Assembly: GCA_016793245.1 (NCBI GenBank)
Contig: JAEUHW010000141.1
Span: forward strand, 1-47,198
Source: Planctomycetota bacterium
Lineage (GTDB): Bacteria; Planctomycetota; UBA1135; JADKAF01
Length of the DNA: 47,198 bases
Reading direction: 5' to 3'
Part shown: positions 25,300 through 38,837 of the stretch, piece by piece
Layout of the letters: every line of letters starts with the position of its first letter
Position numbering within the stretch: the stretch's first letter is position 1
The notes under the pieces: model-generated
The model's database searches: none
Seen by the model: the letters and a program-made list of their open reading frames with translations, nothing else
Told to the model about the DNA's origin: nothing
Program-made: the position numbers and the translations under genes

Positions 25300-26400
25300 A
25301 TGTCCCCGCTGTACCGCACCTTGAGCAGCTTCGCGCTGCTGACGCTCTCGTGGAGCGCCTTCGCCCAAGAACCCGCGACCCCGCCGCCTCCGCCGCCGCC
25401 GGACGAGGTGTTCCTGAAGAACGGGGACAAGGTCACCGGCAAGATCCTCGATCTCGTGGGCGGCAAGCTCACGGTAGAAACGCCGTACGCGGGCAAGGTC
25501 GTCATCGACTGGAAGGAAGTCGCGAGCTTCAACGCGCCGGGCGGACTCGACTTCGAGCTGAAGGACGGCGAGATGTTGAAGTCGACCGCGGTGCGTTCCG
25601 CGGATGGCAGCATCAAGGTCGAGCCCAGTGCGCTCGCCGCCGAGCAGCTCGCGCTCGAGAGCATCGTCGAGATCAATCCGAAGCCCATCGTCTGGACCGG
25701 CAACATCGCGGCCGGCATGCAGTTCAAGCGCGGGAACGTCGAGGAAGACTCCTCGGTCGTGACCGGCATCGCGCAGCGCACGACCGACATCGACCGCATC
25801 ACCGCCAGAGGTCGCTACAACAGCACGCGCGTGAAGGACCAGGACACGGGCGACTGGGCGACGACGGACAACTACGTCGGCGTGTTGCTCCAATACGACT
25901 ACTTCGTCGCGAAGGACTGGTTCCTCTACGTGAACGGCCAGGGCGAGCGCGATCGCGCGAAGTTCCTCGATCGACGCTGGACGGCCGGTGTCGGTGCCGG
26001 TTGGCAGTTCCTCGACGAGTCCACGTGGAAGGGCTCGGTCGAGACCGGTGTGAACTTCATCAGCGAGAAGTACAAGCTGTACCAGAATCACCCGGTGCCG
26101 CCCGGCTCGACGCCGCCGACGATCCGCTCCGACGACGACTTCATGGCGGCCCGCGTCGCGCTGACGCTCGACGGCAAGATCCTCGACAACCTGCGCTACC
26201 TCCAGTTCACGCAGTACTTCCCGAGCTTGGAGGACAAGGACAAGTTCCTGGTCAACTCGCAGCACACGCTGCAGCTCTCGGTGACCGGGAACCTCTTCGT
26301 GCAGGGCGGCGTGATCTTCGACTACGACAGCCAGCCCGGCTCGACCACGGCCGACAAGCTCGACGTGAAGTACCTGGTGCAGGTCGGTTGGTCCTTCTGA
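25300..26400 (+). CDS. DUF481-type outer-membrane barrel protein
   Basis: The 366-residue product has a signal peptide ending in SWSAFAQ and a poly-Pro spacer. A short domain follows with the repeating pattern FLKNGDKVTGKILDLVGGKL and ETPYAGKVVIDWKEVASF, then a long run of alternating strands (about 130-366) typical of DUF481 porin-like barrels (GNIAAGMQFKRGNVEEDS, GRYNSTRVKD, FLYVNGQGERDRAKFLDRRW, GVGAGWQFLD). It ends in a C-terminal aromatic residue (QVGWSF), as outer-membrane barrels do. The ligand is unknown. Confidence 0.82.
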   Translation: MSPLYRTLSSFALLTLSWSAFAQEPATPPPPPPPDEVFLKNGDKVTGKILDLVGGKLTVETPYAGKVVIDWKEVASFNAPGGLDFELKDGEMLKSTAVRSADGSIKVEPSALAAEQLALESIVEINPKPIVWTGNIAAGMQFKRGNVEEDSSVVTGIAQRTTDIDRITARGRYNSTRVKDQDTGDWATTDNYVGVLLQYDYFVAKDWFLYVNGQGERDRAKFLDRRWTAGVGAGWQFLDESTWKGSVETGVNFISEKYKLYQNHPVPPGSTPPTIRSDDDFMAARVALTLDGKILDNLRYLQFTQYFPSLEDKDKFLVNSQHTLQLSVTGNLFVQGGVIFDYDSQPGSTTADKLDVKYLVQVGWSF

Positions 26401-26442
26401 TCGCTGGTCGCGCCCGCCCCGCGGGCTCGCCCCTCGGCCGCC

Positions 26443-26483
26443 GAGGCCCGCGTCGAGCGCAGATCGCGCGCGACGCGGGCCTC
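26443..26483 (+). terminator. Hairpin after the DUF481 gene
   Basis: A 13-bp perfect stem (GAGGCCCGCGTCG at 26443-26455 with its complement at 26471-26483) and a 15-nt loop lie 42 bp after the stop codon. No clear U tract. Confidence 0.55.
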
Positions 26484-26505
26484 GCGCGCTTCTCCGGCCG
26501 GAGAA

Positions 26506-26535
26506 TTGCGAGCCCTACCGGCGCGGTGCTCTAAT
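26506..26535 (+). promoter_or_regulatory. Possible carB promoter
   Basis: TTGCGA at 26506-26511 and TCTAAT at 26530-26535 are separated by 18 bp, about 85 bp upstream of the carB start. A 16-bp palindrome (TTCTCCGG and its mirror, 26490-26505) abuts the -35 and could be an operator or a second hairpin. Confidence 0.4.
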
Positions 26536-26621
26536 GGCGCGATTTCGCACCGTCCGCGGCGTTTCGCCGGGGCCCCTCGGTGCGACCGGATCCGCCACGC
26601 CACGCCCCGCCAGCCCGTCCC

Positions 26622-29888
<3,267 letters not shown>

Positions 29889-29889
29889 A

Positions 29890-29902
29890 GGCGCTCAGCG
29901 CC
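29890..29902 (+). terminator. Small hairpin directly after carB
   Basis: GGCGCT-C-AGCGCC is a 6-bp stem with a one-base centre, one base after the carB stop codon, directly abutting the larger palindrome at 29901-29943. Together they may end carB transcription. Confidence 0.4.
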
Positions 29903-29943
29903 GTTGCACAGTAAAGGTGCCAGGCACCTTTACTGTGCAACGG
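29901..29943. repeat. Perfect 43-bp REP-like palindrome between carB and the ABC gene
   Basis: Two 21-bp arms flank a single central A (position 29922). The core is AAAGGTGCC-A-GGCACCTTT, a form I associate with dispersed REP-type palindromes in many bacterial genomes. The right half codes for the last residues and the TAA stop (29930-29932) of the convergent ABC ATPase gene, so the element has reached or created the gene's end. It may also act as a bidirectional terminator. No second copy occurs in the window. Confidence 0.75.
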
Positions 29944-30712
29944 GGCGCGCGACGGCGTCGAGCAGTGCCTGGGCGCGGGCGAGCGGATCCTCGGCCGAGG
30001 TGAGGATCCGGAAGACTTGATCGAGGTCCGCATCCGAGCCTGCGCGCGCGCGCAGCGCGGCCAAGTCTCCCGACGCTACGACGCGGCCTTGGTGCAGCAC
30101 GACCATCGCGTCGGCGACGCGCTCGACCACGTCGAGGATGTGCGAGGTGTAGATCACCGCCTTGCCGCGGCGCTTCATCTCCTGCAGCAGGGCCTTCACC
30201 AGTCCGGCGGTCTCGGCGTCTAGTCCCGAGAGCGGCTCGTCGAAGATCACGACCGCGGGATCGTGGAGCAAGGCGGCGCTGATCAGCACCTTCTGGCGCA
30301 TGCCCTTCGAGAAGGTCGCGATCGGGGCGTCGAGCACCTCGCGGATCTTCAGCAGCTCGAGCAGGCTCTCGATGCGCCGCAGCGCGACCGCGTCTGCGAT
30401 GCCGTGGAGTCTCGCGAAGAGCAGGAGATGCTCGCGCGGCGTCAGCGCCTCGTAGAGCGCGGGCAGCTCCGGTAGGTAGCCGAGCTTCCGCCGCGCGGCG
30501 ACGGGATCGCGCACGGCGTCGATGCCCGCGAGGGTGATCGAACCCTTGTTCGGGCGCTTCAGCCCGACGACGGCCTTCAGGGTGGTGCTCTTCCCCGCGC
30601 CGTTCGGCCCGAGGAGCCCGAGGACCTGCCCGGGCTCGACGCGGAACGAGACTTCGTGCACGGCGATCTTCTCGCCGTAGCGCAGGTGCAGCCCTTCGAC
30701 GACGAGGCTCAT
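29930..30712 (-). CDS. ABC transporter ATP-binding protein
   Basis: The 260-residue product is an ABC-2-type export ATPase: Walker A GPNGAGKST at 35-43, signature FSKGMRQKV, Walker B VVIFDEPLSGLD and the switch His in YTSHIL. The C-terminal tail (DADLDQVFRILTSAEDPLARAQALLDAV) is typical of CcmA/NatA-like ATPases. A permease gene normally follows, but here the gene ends in a palindrome against carB, so the partner is elsewhere or is unusual. The start overlaps the stop of the AI-2E-family gene (ATGA), so the two are co-translated. Confidence 0.92.
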   Translation of the reverse strand: MSLVVEGLHLRYGEKIAVHEVSFRVEPGQVLGLLGPNGAGKSTTLKAVVGLKRPNKGSITLAGIDAVRDPVAARRKLGYLPELPALYEALTPREHLLLFARLHGIADAVALRRIESLLELLKIREVLDAPIATFSKGMRQKVLISAALLHDPAVVIFDEPLSGLDAETAGLVKALLQEMKRRGKAVIYTSHILDVVERVADAMVVLHQGRVVASGDLAALRARAGSDADLDQVFRILTSAEDPLARAQALLDAVARPVAQ

Positions 30713-31851
30713 GGGTGGCGGCTCGCGGCGCGGAGCTCTCCCGAGTCTTCCTTCGACCAGATGGCGTAGGCGAAGACGAAGTAGCAGAGCGGGACACCCA
30801 TGATGAGGCCCCAGGGGCCGAGGAGCTTGCCGCCCACGGTGAGGATCGCCAGCACCATGACCGGGTTCATGTGCAGGGCGGCGCCCATGATGCGCGGGTT
30901 CAGGATGTAGGCCTCGAACATGTGCACGACGGTGATCATCGCGACCAAGGCGAACACGATCTGCAAGCCGCCGTGCCCGAGCCCGATCAAGCAGATCGGC
31001 ACCGAGGAGATGAAGACGCCGGCGACGGGGATGAACGAGAGCAGGAAGACGATGAAGAGCAGGAAGGTGACCTGCGGCATGCCGAAGATCGTGAGGCCGA
31101 TCCCGGTGAGCGCGGTGTTGCAGACCGCGATCGCGGCCTGCGCCTGGAAGGTCTTGCCGAGGATCTCGCCCACCTTCACCAACGGGGCCGCGGCGTGCTC
31201 GAAGATCATCTTCAGCCGCGTGCGACGGAGCTTGCCGATCTCGGTCTGGAGCCGCGGGAGGTCGAGCAGGATCAGGAACGAGAAGAGGAGGCCGAGGAAG
31301 AGGATCGTGCCGGCTTGGATGAGGAAGAAGATCAGCCCCTGGAGGAGCTTCGGCACGAGGGCGGTGACCTGCGGCAGGCCCTCCTTCTCGATCCACTCGT
31401 CGACCACGTCGCTGCGCAGCGTGGGGCCGATCAGCTCCTGCAAGCTCGGCGGCAGGTCCTCCGACACGACGGCGATCCAGTTCTTCTCCGGCTGGGCCCT
31501 CGCCCGGCTCTCGATCTTCTCGACGTAGTTCTTCACCGTGTTCGCGATCTGCACGGCCTGCGTCTTCACGTTCGGTACGAGGTACCAGCCGGCCGCGGTG
31601 AAGAGCCCGAGCAGGATCACGAACGCGATCACGATGCGCGGGCGGCGCCAGGTGATGAAACGCTCGATGCTGTGCGTGAACGTGTTCATCAAGTAGGCGA
31701 ACACGAAGGTCACGAAGATCAGCGCGAAGAAGTCGCGCAGGAGATAGAGGATCCCGATCAGGAGCCCCCAGATCGCCCAGCTCTGGGCGATGGAGCGCGC
31801 GCGCACCCAATCGAAGCGCGAGTGTCGGGGATCGATGCTGGTCGTGGTCAT
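30709..31851 (-). CDS. AI-2E family (PerM/TqsA-like) membrane protein
   Basis: The 380-residue product is a multi-pass inner-membrane protein. Helices are visible at about 22-72 (IWGLLIGILYLLRDFFALIF and following), 75-98, 200-225 and several from 265 to 365. A helical loop of about 90 residues containing VKTQAVQIANTVKNYVEKIE lies between the early helices. The C-terminal half holds the family-type LSFIPVAGVFISSVPICLIG and the NPRIMG segment. Members are thought to act as secondary exporters, for example of AI-2, but most substrates are unknown. It is coupled to an ABC ATPase gene by a 4-nt overlap, which is not the family's usual setting. Confidence 0.9.
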   Translation of the reverse strand: MTTTSIDPRHSRFDWVRARSIAQSWAIWGLLIGILYLLRDFFALIFVTFVFAYLMNTFTHSIERFITWRRPRIVIAFVILLGLFTAAGWYLVPNVKTQAVQIANTVKNYVEKIESRARAQPEKNWIAVVSEDLPPSLQELIGPTLRSDVVDEWIEKEGLPQVTALVPKLLQGLIFFLIQAGTILFLGLLFSFLILLDLPRLQTEIGKLRRTRLKMIFEHAAAPLVKVGEILGKTFQAQAAIAVCNTALTGIGLTIFGMPQVTFLLFIVFLLSFIPVAGVFISSVPICLIGLGHGGLQIVFALVAMITVVHMFEAYILNPRIMGAALHMNPVMVLAILTVGGKLLGPWGLIMGVPLCYFVFAYAIWSKEDSGELRAASRHP

Positions 31852-31993
31852 CGCCGGCTGAGGTTCCTCCGCGGAAGGGCGGGAGGATAGCAGACCCTGG
31901 ACGCGCGTGGCGCGGGGATGGTGGAAGCGCTTGTAACCCGCGGCGCGGCGCCGACAATGGCCCGCCCCCGAGTCGGGTCGACAGGCGAATCCC

Positions 31994-33475
31994 ATGCTCC
32001 ATTTCGGTCTCTCCTCTGGCGCCCTCCTCCTGCTCGCTGCGTGCGCCCAGGACAGCAGCAAGTCGAGCGAGTCAGGCGGAGTCGTGGCCCTCCGCGGCCG
32101 CCTGAAGCAGCTCGTCGAGAGCGGAGATCGCGCCGGTACCGTCGCGGTCGCCACCGAGCTCCTCGAAGCCGGGGAGAGCCAACCCGAGATGCTCGTGCGC
32201 CTGGCACAGATCTTCGAAGGCGCTCGGCGACCAGAAGCTCTCATCGCGACGCTCGAGCGCCTCCTCCAGAAGCATGCGCTCTCGATCCCCGATCCCGATC
32301 TGGAGGTGCGTCTCTGGCTCGGCTACGGACGCGCCTGCGGTCTCTCGGGACAGCTCGGCGCCTACCTCGCGCCCTGGTCGCTCGTGCGAAGCGGCCCCGC
32401 GGCCGCGATCTCGGCCGCCGACCGCGGCCTCGTAGCGCTGCTCGAGAACGGCCGCGCCGCCGGTCGCAGCGAAGAGCTGCGCGCGGAGATGGAGGAGGCC
32501 ATGCGCCGCGCTCCGGAGTTCGCGGATCTCCTGCGCTCACGGTTGCCGCTACTCGGTGTCGATCGCGCGTCCGCGATCGCCGCGCGCGGCAGCCAGGGAC
32601 CCGAAGCCGCGCTCGACGCCGTGGTGCTAGCCGCCGCCGACCAACGCTACGAGGACGCTCGCGCGTCGCTCGCGAAGGAACTCGCGGCGATCCCGGCCGA
32701 GGCTCCGGAGCGCCGCGCGATCACGTCCTTGCAGCTAGACCTCGACATCGCCTCCGGCGCGCCCCTGGATGCATGGCTCTCCCAAGAGCTCGCGCCGCGC
32801 CAAGGGATCGAGCTTAGGAGCACCCTCGGGCGCTATGACGAAGCGCTGGCGCTCCTCGAGAAGACGCAACCTGGCTCCGGCATCGATCTCGCGCAGCGCC
32901 ATCACCTCCACTTGAAGATCCTGCGCGAAGCAGGGCGAGGCAACGATGCGCTCACGGCGATCGATCAGCTGCTCGCGCAAGCGAGCGGCGAAGCCGGGCC
33001 GTTGCGCATGGTGCGCGCTCGCGTGCTCCTCGAGCTCGGGCGCCTCGAGGAGGCGCTGACCGTGCTGAACGAGATCGAAGCTGCGCCGCCGCCCGGGCTG
33101 AACCCGATTGCTCTGCGACAGACGCTGGCCCTCGTCCATCTGCTCGCCGGGCGCACGGATTCGGCGCGCGCCGCGATCGATGCGGCGCGTCGCATCTATC
33201 CCGTGAATCAAGGCGAGGTGGAGGAGAACTGGGGCCCGGCCGTTTTCCTCGCCGCGCCCGAGAGCGAGCTCGCCGGCATCGCCTTCGCCTGGACCCGTTT
33301 CCCGCGCCTCCGCGACAACGACCGCCACTTCTACATCGCGATGCGCGCGCTGCTCGACGGCGACCGCGCAAAGGCGCAGAGCGAGCTGGAAGCCTGCATC
33401 GCGTGCAGCGTGGGCGGCGAGTATCCGCGCCGGCTCGCCGAAGCCGCGCTGCGCTCGCCCGCGCTGAAACCCTGA
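31994..33475 (+). CDS. TPR-like helical-repeat lipoprotein
   Basis: The 493-residue product has a short lipoprotein signal with lipobox LLAAC (Cys17), followed by Ser-rich residues and then helical pairs throughout. Examples are LRGRLKQLVESGDRAGTVAV, AQIFEGARRPEALIATLERL, and in the C-terminal half LRMVRARVLLELGRLEEALT and LALVHLLAGRTDSARAAIDA, which fit TPR spacing. TPR lipoproteins usually scaffold periplasmic complexes. Conserved enzyme motifs are absent. It is read divergently from the AI-2E gene and ends 24 bp before ligA. Confidence 0.8.
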   Translation: MLHFGLSSGALLLLAACAQDSSKSSESGGVVALRGRLKQLVESGDRAGTVAVATELLEAGESQPEMLVRLAQIFEGARRPEALIATLERLLQKHALSIPDPDLEVRLWLGYGRACGLSGQLGAYLAPWSLVRSGPAAAISAADRGLVALLENGRAAGRSEELRAEMEEAMRRAPEFADLLRSRLPLLGVDRASAIAARGSQGPEAALDAVVLAAADQRYEDARASLAKELAAIPAEAPERRAITSLQLDLDIASGAPLDAWLSQELAPRQGIELRSTLGRYDEALALLEKTQPGSGIDLAQRHHLHLKILREAGRGNDALTAIDQLLAQASGEAGPLRMVRARVLLELGRLEEALTVLNEIEAAPPPGLNPIALRQTLALVHLLAGRTDSARAAIDAARRIYPVNQGEVEENWGPAVFLAAPESELAGIAFAWTRFPRLRDNDRHFYIAMRALLDGDRAKAQSELEACIACSVGGEYPRRLAEAALRSPALKP

Positions 33476-35548
<2,073 letters not shown>

Positions 35549-35585
35549 GCCCTACTCGACGCCTCCGACGTGGGCAGGGGCGGGC

Positions 35586-35613
35586 TTGCAATCGCCCTCT
35601 CGGTCGGTATCTT
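35586..35613 (+). promoter_or_regulatory. tRNA promoter
   Basis: TTGCAA (35586-35591) and TATCTT (35608-35613), 16 bp apart, lie 17 bp before the tRNA 5' end, a good fit for a promoter of a monocistronic stable RNA. Confidence 0.6.
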
Positions 35614-35629
35614 GGGCGCCCCTCAACCC

Positions 35630-35703
35630 GGGCCGCTAGCTCAGCTGGTTAGAGCGCCATCCTCACACGGTGGAAGTCGCTGGTTCGAGTCCAGCGCGGC
35701 CCA
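35630..35703 (+). tRNA. tRNA-Val(CAC)
   Basis: A 74-nt cloverleaf is complete: acceptor GGGCCGC/GCGGCCC, D arm GCTC..GAGC, anticodon stem CCATC/GGTGG with loop CTCACAC (anticodon CAC, Val GTG), and T arm GCTGG-TTCGAGT-CCAGC. The discriminator is A. CCA is not encoded. Confidence 0.95.
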
Positions 35704-35709
35704 AAGCAA

Positions 35710-35753
35710 GATCGCGCGTCGCTCCGAGCGGAACGACGCGCGATCTCGTTTTC
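35710..35753 (+). terminator. Intrinsic terminator after tRNA-Val
   Basis: A 12-bp stem GATCGCGCGTCG/CGACGCGCGATC (35710-35721 with 35734-35745) is followed by TCGTTTTC, a standard Rho-independent terminator 7 bp after the tRNA. Confidence 0.85.
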
Positions 35754-35800
35754 GGAAGTGCGCGCGCGACCTTGCGGCGGTCGCGGCATGCCTCGTGCGC

Positions 35801-36766
35801 TCAGCCGATCGCCTTCTTGATCGCCGCCGTGAGCGCCGGCACGATCTCGAGCGCATCACCGACGATGCCGTAGTCGGCGACCTTGAAGATCGGCGCCTCG
35901 GCGTCCTTGTTGATCGCGACGATCGTCTTCGCGGTGCGCATGCCCGCGAGATGCTGGATCGCGCCGGAGATACCGACGGCGAAGTAGAGCTGCGGGGCCA
36001 CCGTCTTGCCGGTCTGACCGACCTGCTCCGCGTGCGGACGCCAGCCCGCGTCGACGACCGCGCGCGACGCGCCGAGCGCCGCGCGACCGCCGAAGGCGGC
36101 GGCCAAGTCTTCGAGCACCTTCCAGTTGCTCGCTTCCTTCAGGCCGCGGCCGCCGGAGACGACGACCGGGGCTTCGGAGACGTCGAGCACGCCGCTCGCG
36201 GAGGCGACGATCTCCTTCACGATCGACTTCAGATCCGCGGCGGGGGCCGCCATCGACTCGACGGCGGGGGCGCCGCCGCTCTTCGCCTCGGCGAAGACGT
36301 TGGGGCGCAACGTCGCGACGAGGGTCGCGTTCTTGGCGCGCATCCAGGTGTAGGCCTTGCCGGCCATCACCGGGCGCCGCGCTTCGACCTTGCCGTCGCC
36401 GCCGTTCCGGAGCTCGGTGCAGTCGGAGGCCTGCGCGCAGCCGAGCTTCTCGGCGAGGCGCGGCGCGAGATCGCGGCCCTGCGAGGTCGCGGCGAAGAAG
36501 ATCGCGCGCGGCGAGAGCTTCGCGGCGGCGGCGGCGAGCGCCGCGACGACGGCCTCGGGCGAGAAGTGCGCACGCTGCGCGTCTTCGACCGCGAGGGCCT
36601 TCGCGGCGCCGGAAAGCGCGAGCTTCGCGGCGGCGGCCTGCGCGTGACGACCGTAGAGCAACGCGACGACTTCACCGCCCAAGCGGCTCGCGGCACCGAG
36701 CGCTTCGAGCGAGGCCTTCTTCGGCTGGTCGTCCTTGGTTTCGACGTAGACGAGGATCGCGGACAT
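35801..36766 (-). CDS. etfA: Electron transfer flavoprotein alpha subunit
   Basis: The 321-residue product is EtfA, the FAD-binding subunit that with EtfB carries electrons from acyl-CoA dehydrogenases and related enzymes to the quinone pool. The C-terminal FAD domain holds [23 protein letters not shown] and [27 protein letters not shown], and [19 protein letters not shown] completes the flavin site. Length is normal. The true start is the ATG at 36766 (MSAILVYVE). It lies 25 bp after etfB. Confidence 0.96.
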   Translation of the reverse strand: MSAILVYVETKDDQPKKASLEALGAASRLGGEVVALLYGRHAQAAAAKLALSGAAKALAVEDAQRAHFSPEAVVAALAAAAAKLSPRAIFFAATSQGRDLAPRLAEKLGCAQASDCTELRNGGDGKVEARRPVMAGKAYTWMRAKNATLVATLRPNVFAEAKSGGAPAVESMAAPAADLKSIVKEIVASASGVLDVSEAPVVVSGGRGLKEASNWKVLEDLAAAFGGRAALGASRAVVDAGWRPHAEQVGQTGKTVAPQLYFAVGISGAIQHLAGMRTAKTIVAINKDAEAPIFKVADYGIVGDALEIVPALTAAIKKAIG

Positions 36767-36791
36767 GGCGGGGGTCACTCCCTGTGAGCGC

Positions 36792-37550
36792 TCAAAGGAC
36801 CTTCGCTTCTTGCTGCAGCAGGCGGACCAGTTCCGCCACCGCGTCCACACCCGAGCCGACGATGCGGCCCCCGCTGCGCTCCGGCGGCATCTCGAACGAG
36901 AGCACCTCGCCTTGCGCGGCCGCGTACTGCGGCGCCTTGGTCTCGAGCGGCTTCTTCTTCGCGGCCATGATGCCCTTCAAGCCGGCGTAGCGCGGCTCGT
37001 TCAGGCCCTTCTCGCAGGAGAGCACCGCGGGTAGCGAAAGCTCGAGCACCTCGCGGCCGCCTTCGATCTCGCGCTCGGCGCGGATCGCGCTGCCGTCGAT
37101 CGCGATCTTCGCGCACTCGATGGCGCAGCCCCAGCCGAGGCGCGTCGCGACGCGCTGGCCGGTCTGGCTCTGATCGCGATCGACGCCGGTCTTGCCGAGC
37201 AGCACGAGCTCGCTGCCGAGCTCCTTCACCGCCGCGGCGAGCGCGCCCGCGATCTCTTGCGCGTCGCGGAGCTCGGCCTGCGCGTCCTCGAGCAGGATCG
37301 CGCGATCGGCGCCCATCGCGAGGGCCGTGCGCAATTCCTTCTGCGCATCGGCGCTGCCGACGCACACGACGACCACCTCGCCGGCGCCGCCGCGCGCTTC
37401 CTTCAGGCGCAGCGCTTCCTCGATGGCGAACTCATCGTACGGATTGAGCACGTACTCGACGCCGGTGGAGTCGATCCACGGGCGGCCCGCGCCCGGCTTC
37501 ACCTTGGTGTCGGTGGCCGGCACGCGCTTCATGCAGACGGCGATCTTCAT
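36792..37550 (-). CDS. etfB: Electron transfer flavoprotein beta subunit
   Basis: The 252-residue product is EtfB, partner of EtfA, which carries AMP in the mature heterodimer. It begins MKIAVCMKRVPATDT and contains LNPYDEFAIEEALRLKE, ALAMGADRAILL, GKTGVDRDQSQTGQRVATRL and, near the C-terminus, LPAVLSCEKGLNEPRYAGLKGIMAAKKKP (the recognition-loop region that docks dehydrogenases). Normal length; co-transcribed with etfA. Confidence 0.96.
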   Translation of the reverse strand: MKIAVCMKRVPATDTKVKPGAGRPWIDSTGVEYVLNPYDEFAIEEALRLKEARGGAGEVVVVCVGSADAQKELRTALAMGADRAILLEDAQAELRDAQEIAGALAAAVKELGSELVLLGKTGVDRDQSQTGQRVATRLGWGCAIECAKIAIDGSAIRAEREIEGGREVLELSLPAVLSCEKGLNEPRYAGLKGIMAAKKKPLETKAPQYAAAQGEVLSFEMPPERSGGRIVGSGVDAVAELVRLLQQEAKVL

Positions 37551-37615
37551 GGGGCGGAACGGGGCTGGGCGCGGCCTGGCCGAAGGGCTCCGCCGCGCAA
37601 ATGGGGCCGGGAATC

Positions 37616-38713
37616 CTAGGCTCCGCCCCGTTCCCGCGCCATCTCGAACTCGGGGCTGCGACGACGCGCCCGATCGCGCAACACGCGCTCCGGCCCGATC
37701 TCGATGAAGAGCTGCGTCAGGTCGGGGTCGAGCAGGCGGCCGCGCTCCGCGCGGAGATAGTCGATGGCCTTGCCGAGGGCGAGCGGCTCGCGATAGGGGC
37801 GCCGACTGGTGATCGCATCGTAGTAGTCGGCGATCTTCACGATGCGCGCCTCGAGCGGGGTCTCCTCGGCGCTGAGGCCGAAGGGATAGCCGGAGCCGTC
37901 CCAGTTCTCGTGGTGGAGCTCCACCATCGGGAGGTAAGGCTGGAGGATCCCCATCCCGCGCAGGCACTCGGCGCCGATCGCGGGATGACGCCGCATCTCG
38001 ACCCATTCCTCGGGCGTCAGCGGGCCGGGCTTCTCCAGGATGGCGTCGGGAGTCCCGATCTTGCCGATGTCGTGGATGCGGCCGCCGAAGCGCACGCGCT
38101 GCACGAGCTCGGGGGCGAGCCCGAGCGCGCTCGCGAGCCGCGCGGAGTACGACGCCACGCGCTCGGAGTGCGAGCGCGTGAAGCGGCTCTTCGCGTCGAT
38201 CATCGCCGCGAGGGCCGCGATCGCGTCGCGCACGTGCTCGTCGGTGAGGCGGCTCCGCTCGGCGAGCTTCTCCGCCGCGAGCGCGCGCAAGAGTAGCTCT
38301 CGGCGCTCCCGAGCGCGCCGGACGGCGTGCGCGAGCTCGTCCAGCTCGAAGGGCTTCCGCAGGAAGTCGAGCGCACCTTCGCGCACCGCGCGCAACGCGA
38401 AGGCGATCTCCAGGCTGCCGGCGGTGAAGACGACATCGACCTCGGGGTGCCGCGCGCGGACGAGCGAGAGCAGCTCGAGGCCCGGGATCCCGGGTGGCAA
38501 AGTCTCGGTGATGAGGAGGAAGAACCCGCCTCCGGCGAGGCGCTGCAGCGCATCCTCCGCGCTGGAGGCGGCCTCGGCCGGCGTCTCGCGGTGGTTCAGG
38601 AAGTAGGCGATCGAGGAGCGGACCGCGGGATCGGCGTCGAGCACGAGAACGCGTTCCCGCGCGCGCGCTCGCAGCGCCTCCGCGAGCTCCACTCGCTCCA
38701 ACTCTCCGACCAT
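37616..38713 (-). CDS. Response-regulator/HD-GYP protein with Glu at the phosphoacceptor site
   Basis: The 365-residue product has a CheY-like receiver at 20-140 and an HD-GYP domain at about 158-345. In the receiver, the acid pocket (Asp26, Asp28), Thr97 and Lys120 (LRKPF) are present, but the phosphoacceptor aligned by ITETLPPG is Glu70 instead of Asp. The HD-GYP domain is intact: His182, His214-Asp215 (GRIHDIGKIG), His243, HHENWDGSGYP at 267-277. HD-GYP enzymes hydrolyse cyclic di-GMP to GMP or pGpG. The Glu could mimic phosphorylation and leave the output on. It lies between lptB and etfB with gaps of 124 and 65 bp. Confidence 0.9.
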   Translation of the reverse strand: MVGELERVELAEALRARARERVLVLDADPAVRSSIAYFLNHRETPAEAASSAEDALQRLAGGGFFLLITETLPPGIPGLELLSLVRARHPEVDVVFTAGSLEIAFALRAVREGALDFLRKPFELDELAHAVRRARERRELLLRALAAEKLAERSRLTDEHVRDAIAALAAMIDAKSRFTRSHSERVASYSARLASALGLAPELVQRVRFGGRIHDIGKIGTPDAILEKPGPLTPEEWVEMRRHPAIGAECLRGMGILQPYLPMVELHHENWDGSGYPFGLSAEETPLEARIVKIADYYDAITSRRPYREPLALGKAIDYLRAERGRLLDPDLTQLFIEIGPERVLRDRARRRSPEFEMARERGGA

Positions 38714-38837
38714 CTCTCGCCCTCCCCGCGCTCTGCGAGCCGCGCTCGGATCCTCGGCGGGCCGGCATCAGGGGGCTGACGAAAGTTTTGCGCGACCGCT
38801 CGCGACCCTGTCGCGGTGCGGTCCCGCGGGAGGGAGC

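Noticed and set aside
26401..26621. Possible riboswitch upstream of carB
   Set aside because: Only a terminator-like hairpin for the previous gene and a short palindrome are visible; no known riboswitch core could be matched.
29901..29943. Same regulator as the fic palindromes because both contain AGTAAAGG
   Set aside because: Outside a short shared AGTAAAGG half-site the sequences and centres differ, and there is only one copy here; chance similarity cannot be excluded.
30715..31890. Plus-strand open frame opposite the AI-2E gene
   Set aside because: Its product is a Glu/Asp/His-rich shadow; the minus strand encodes clear transmembrane helices.
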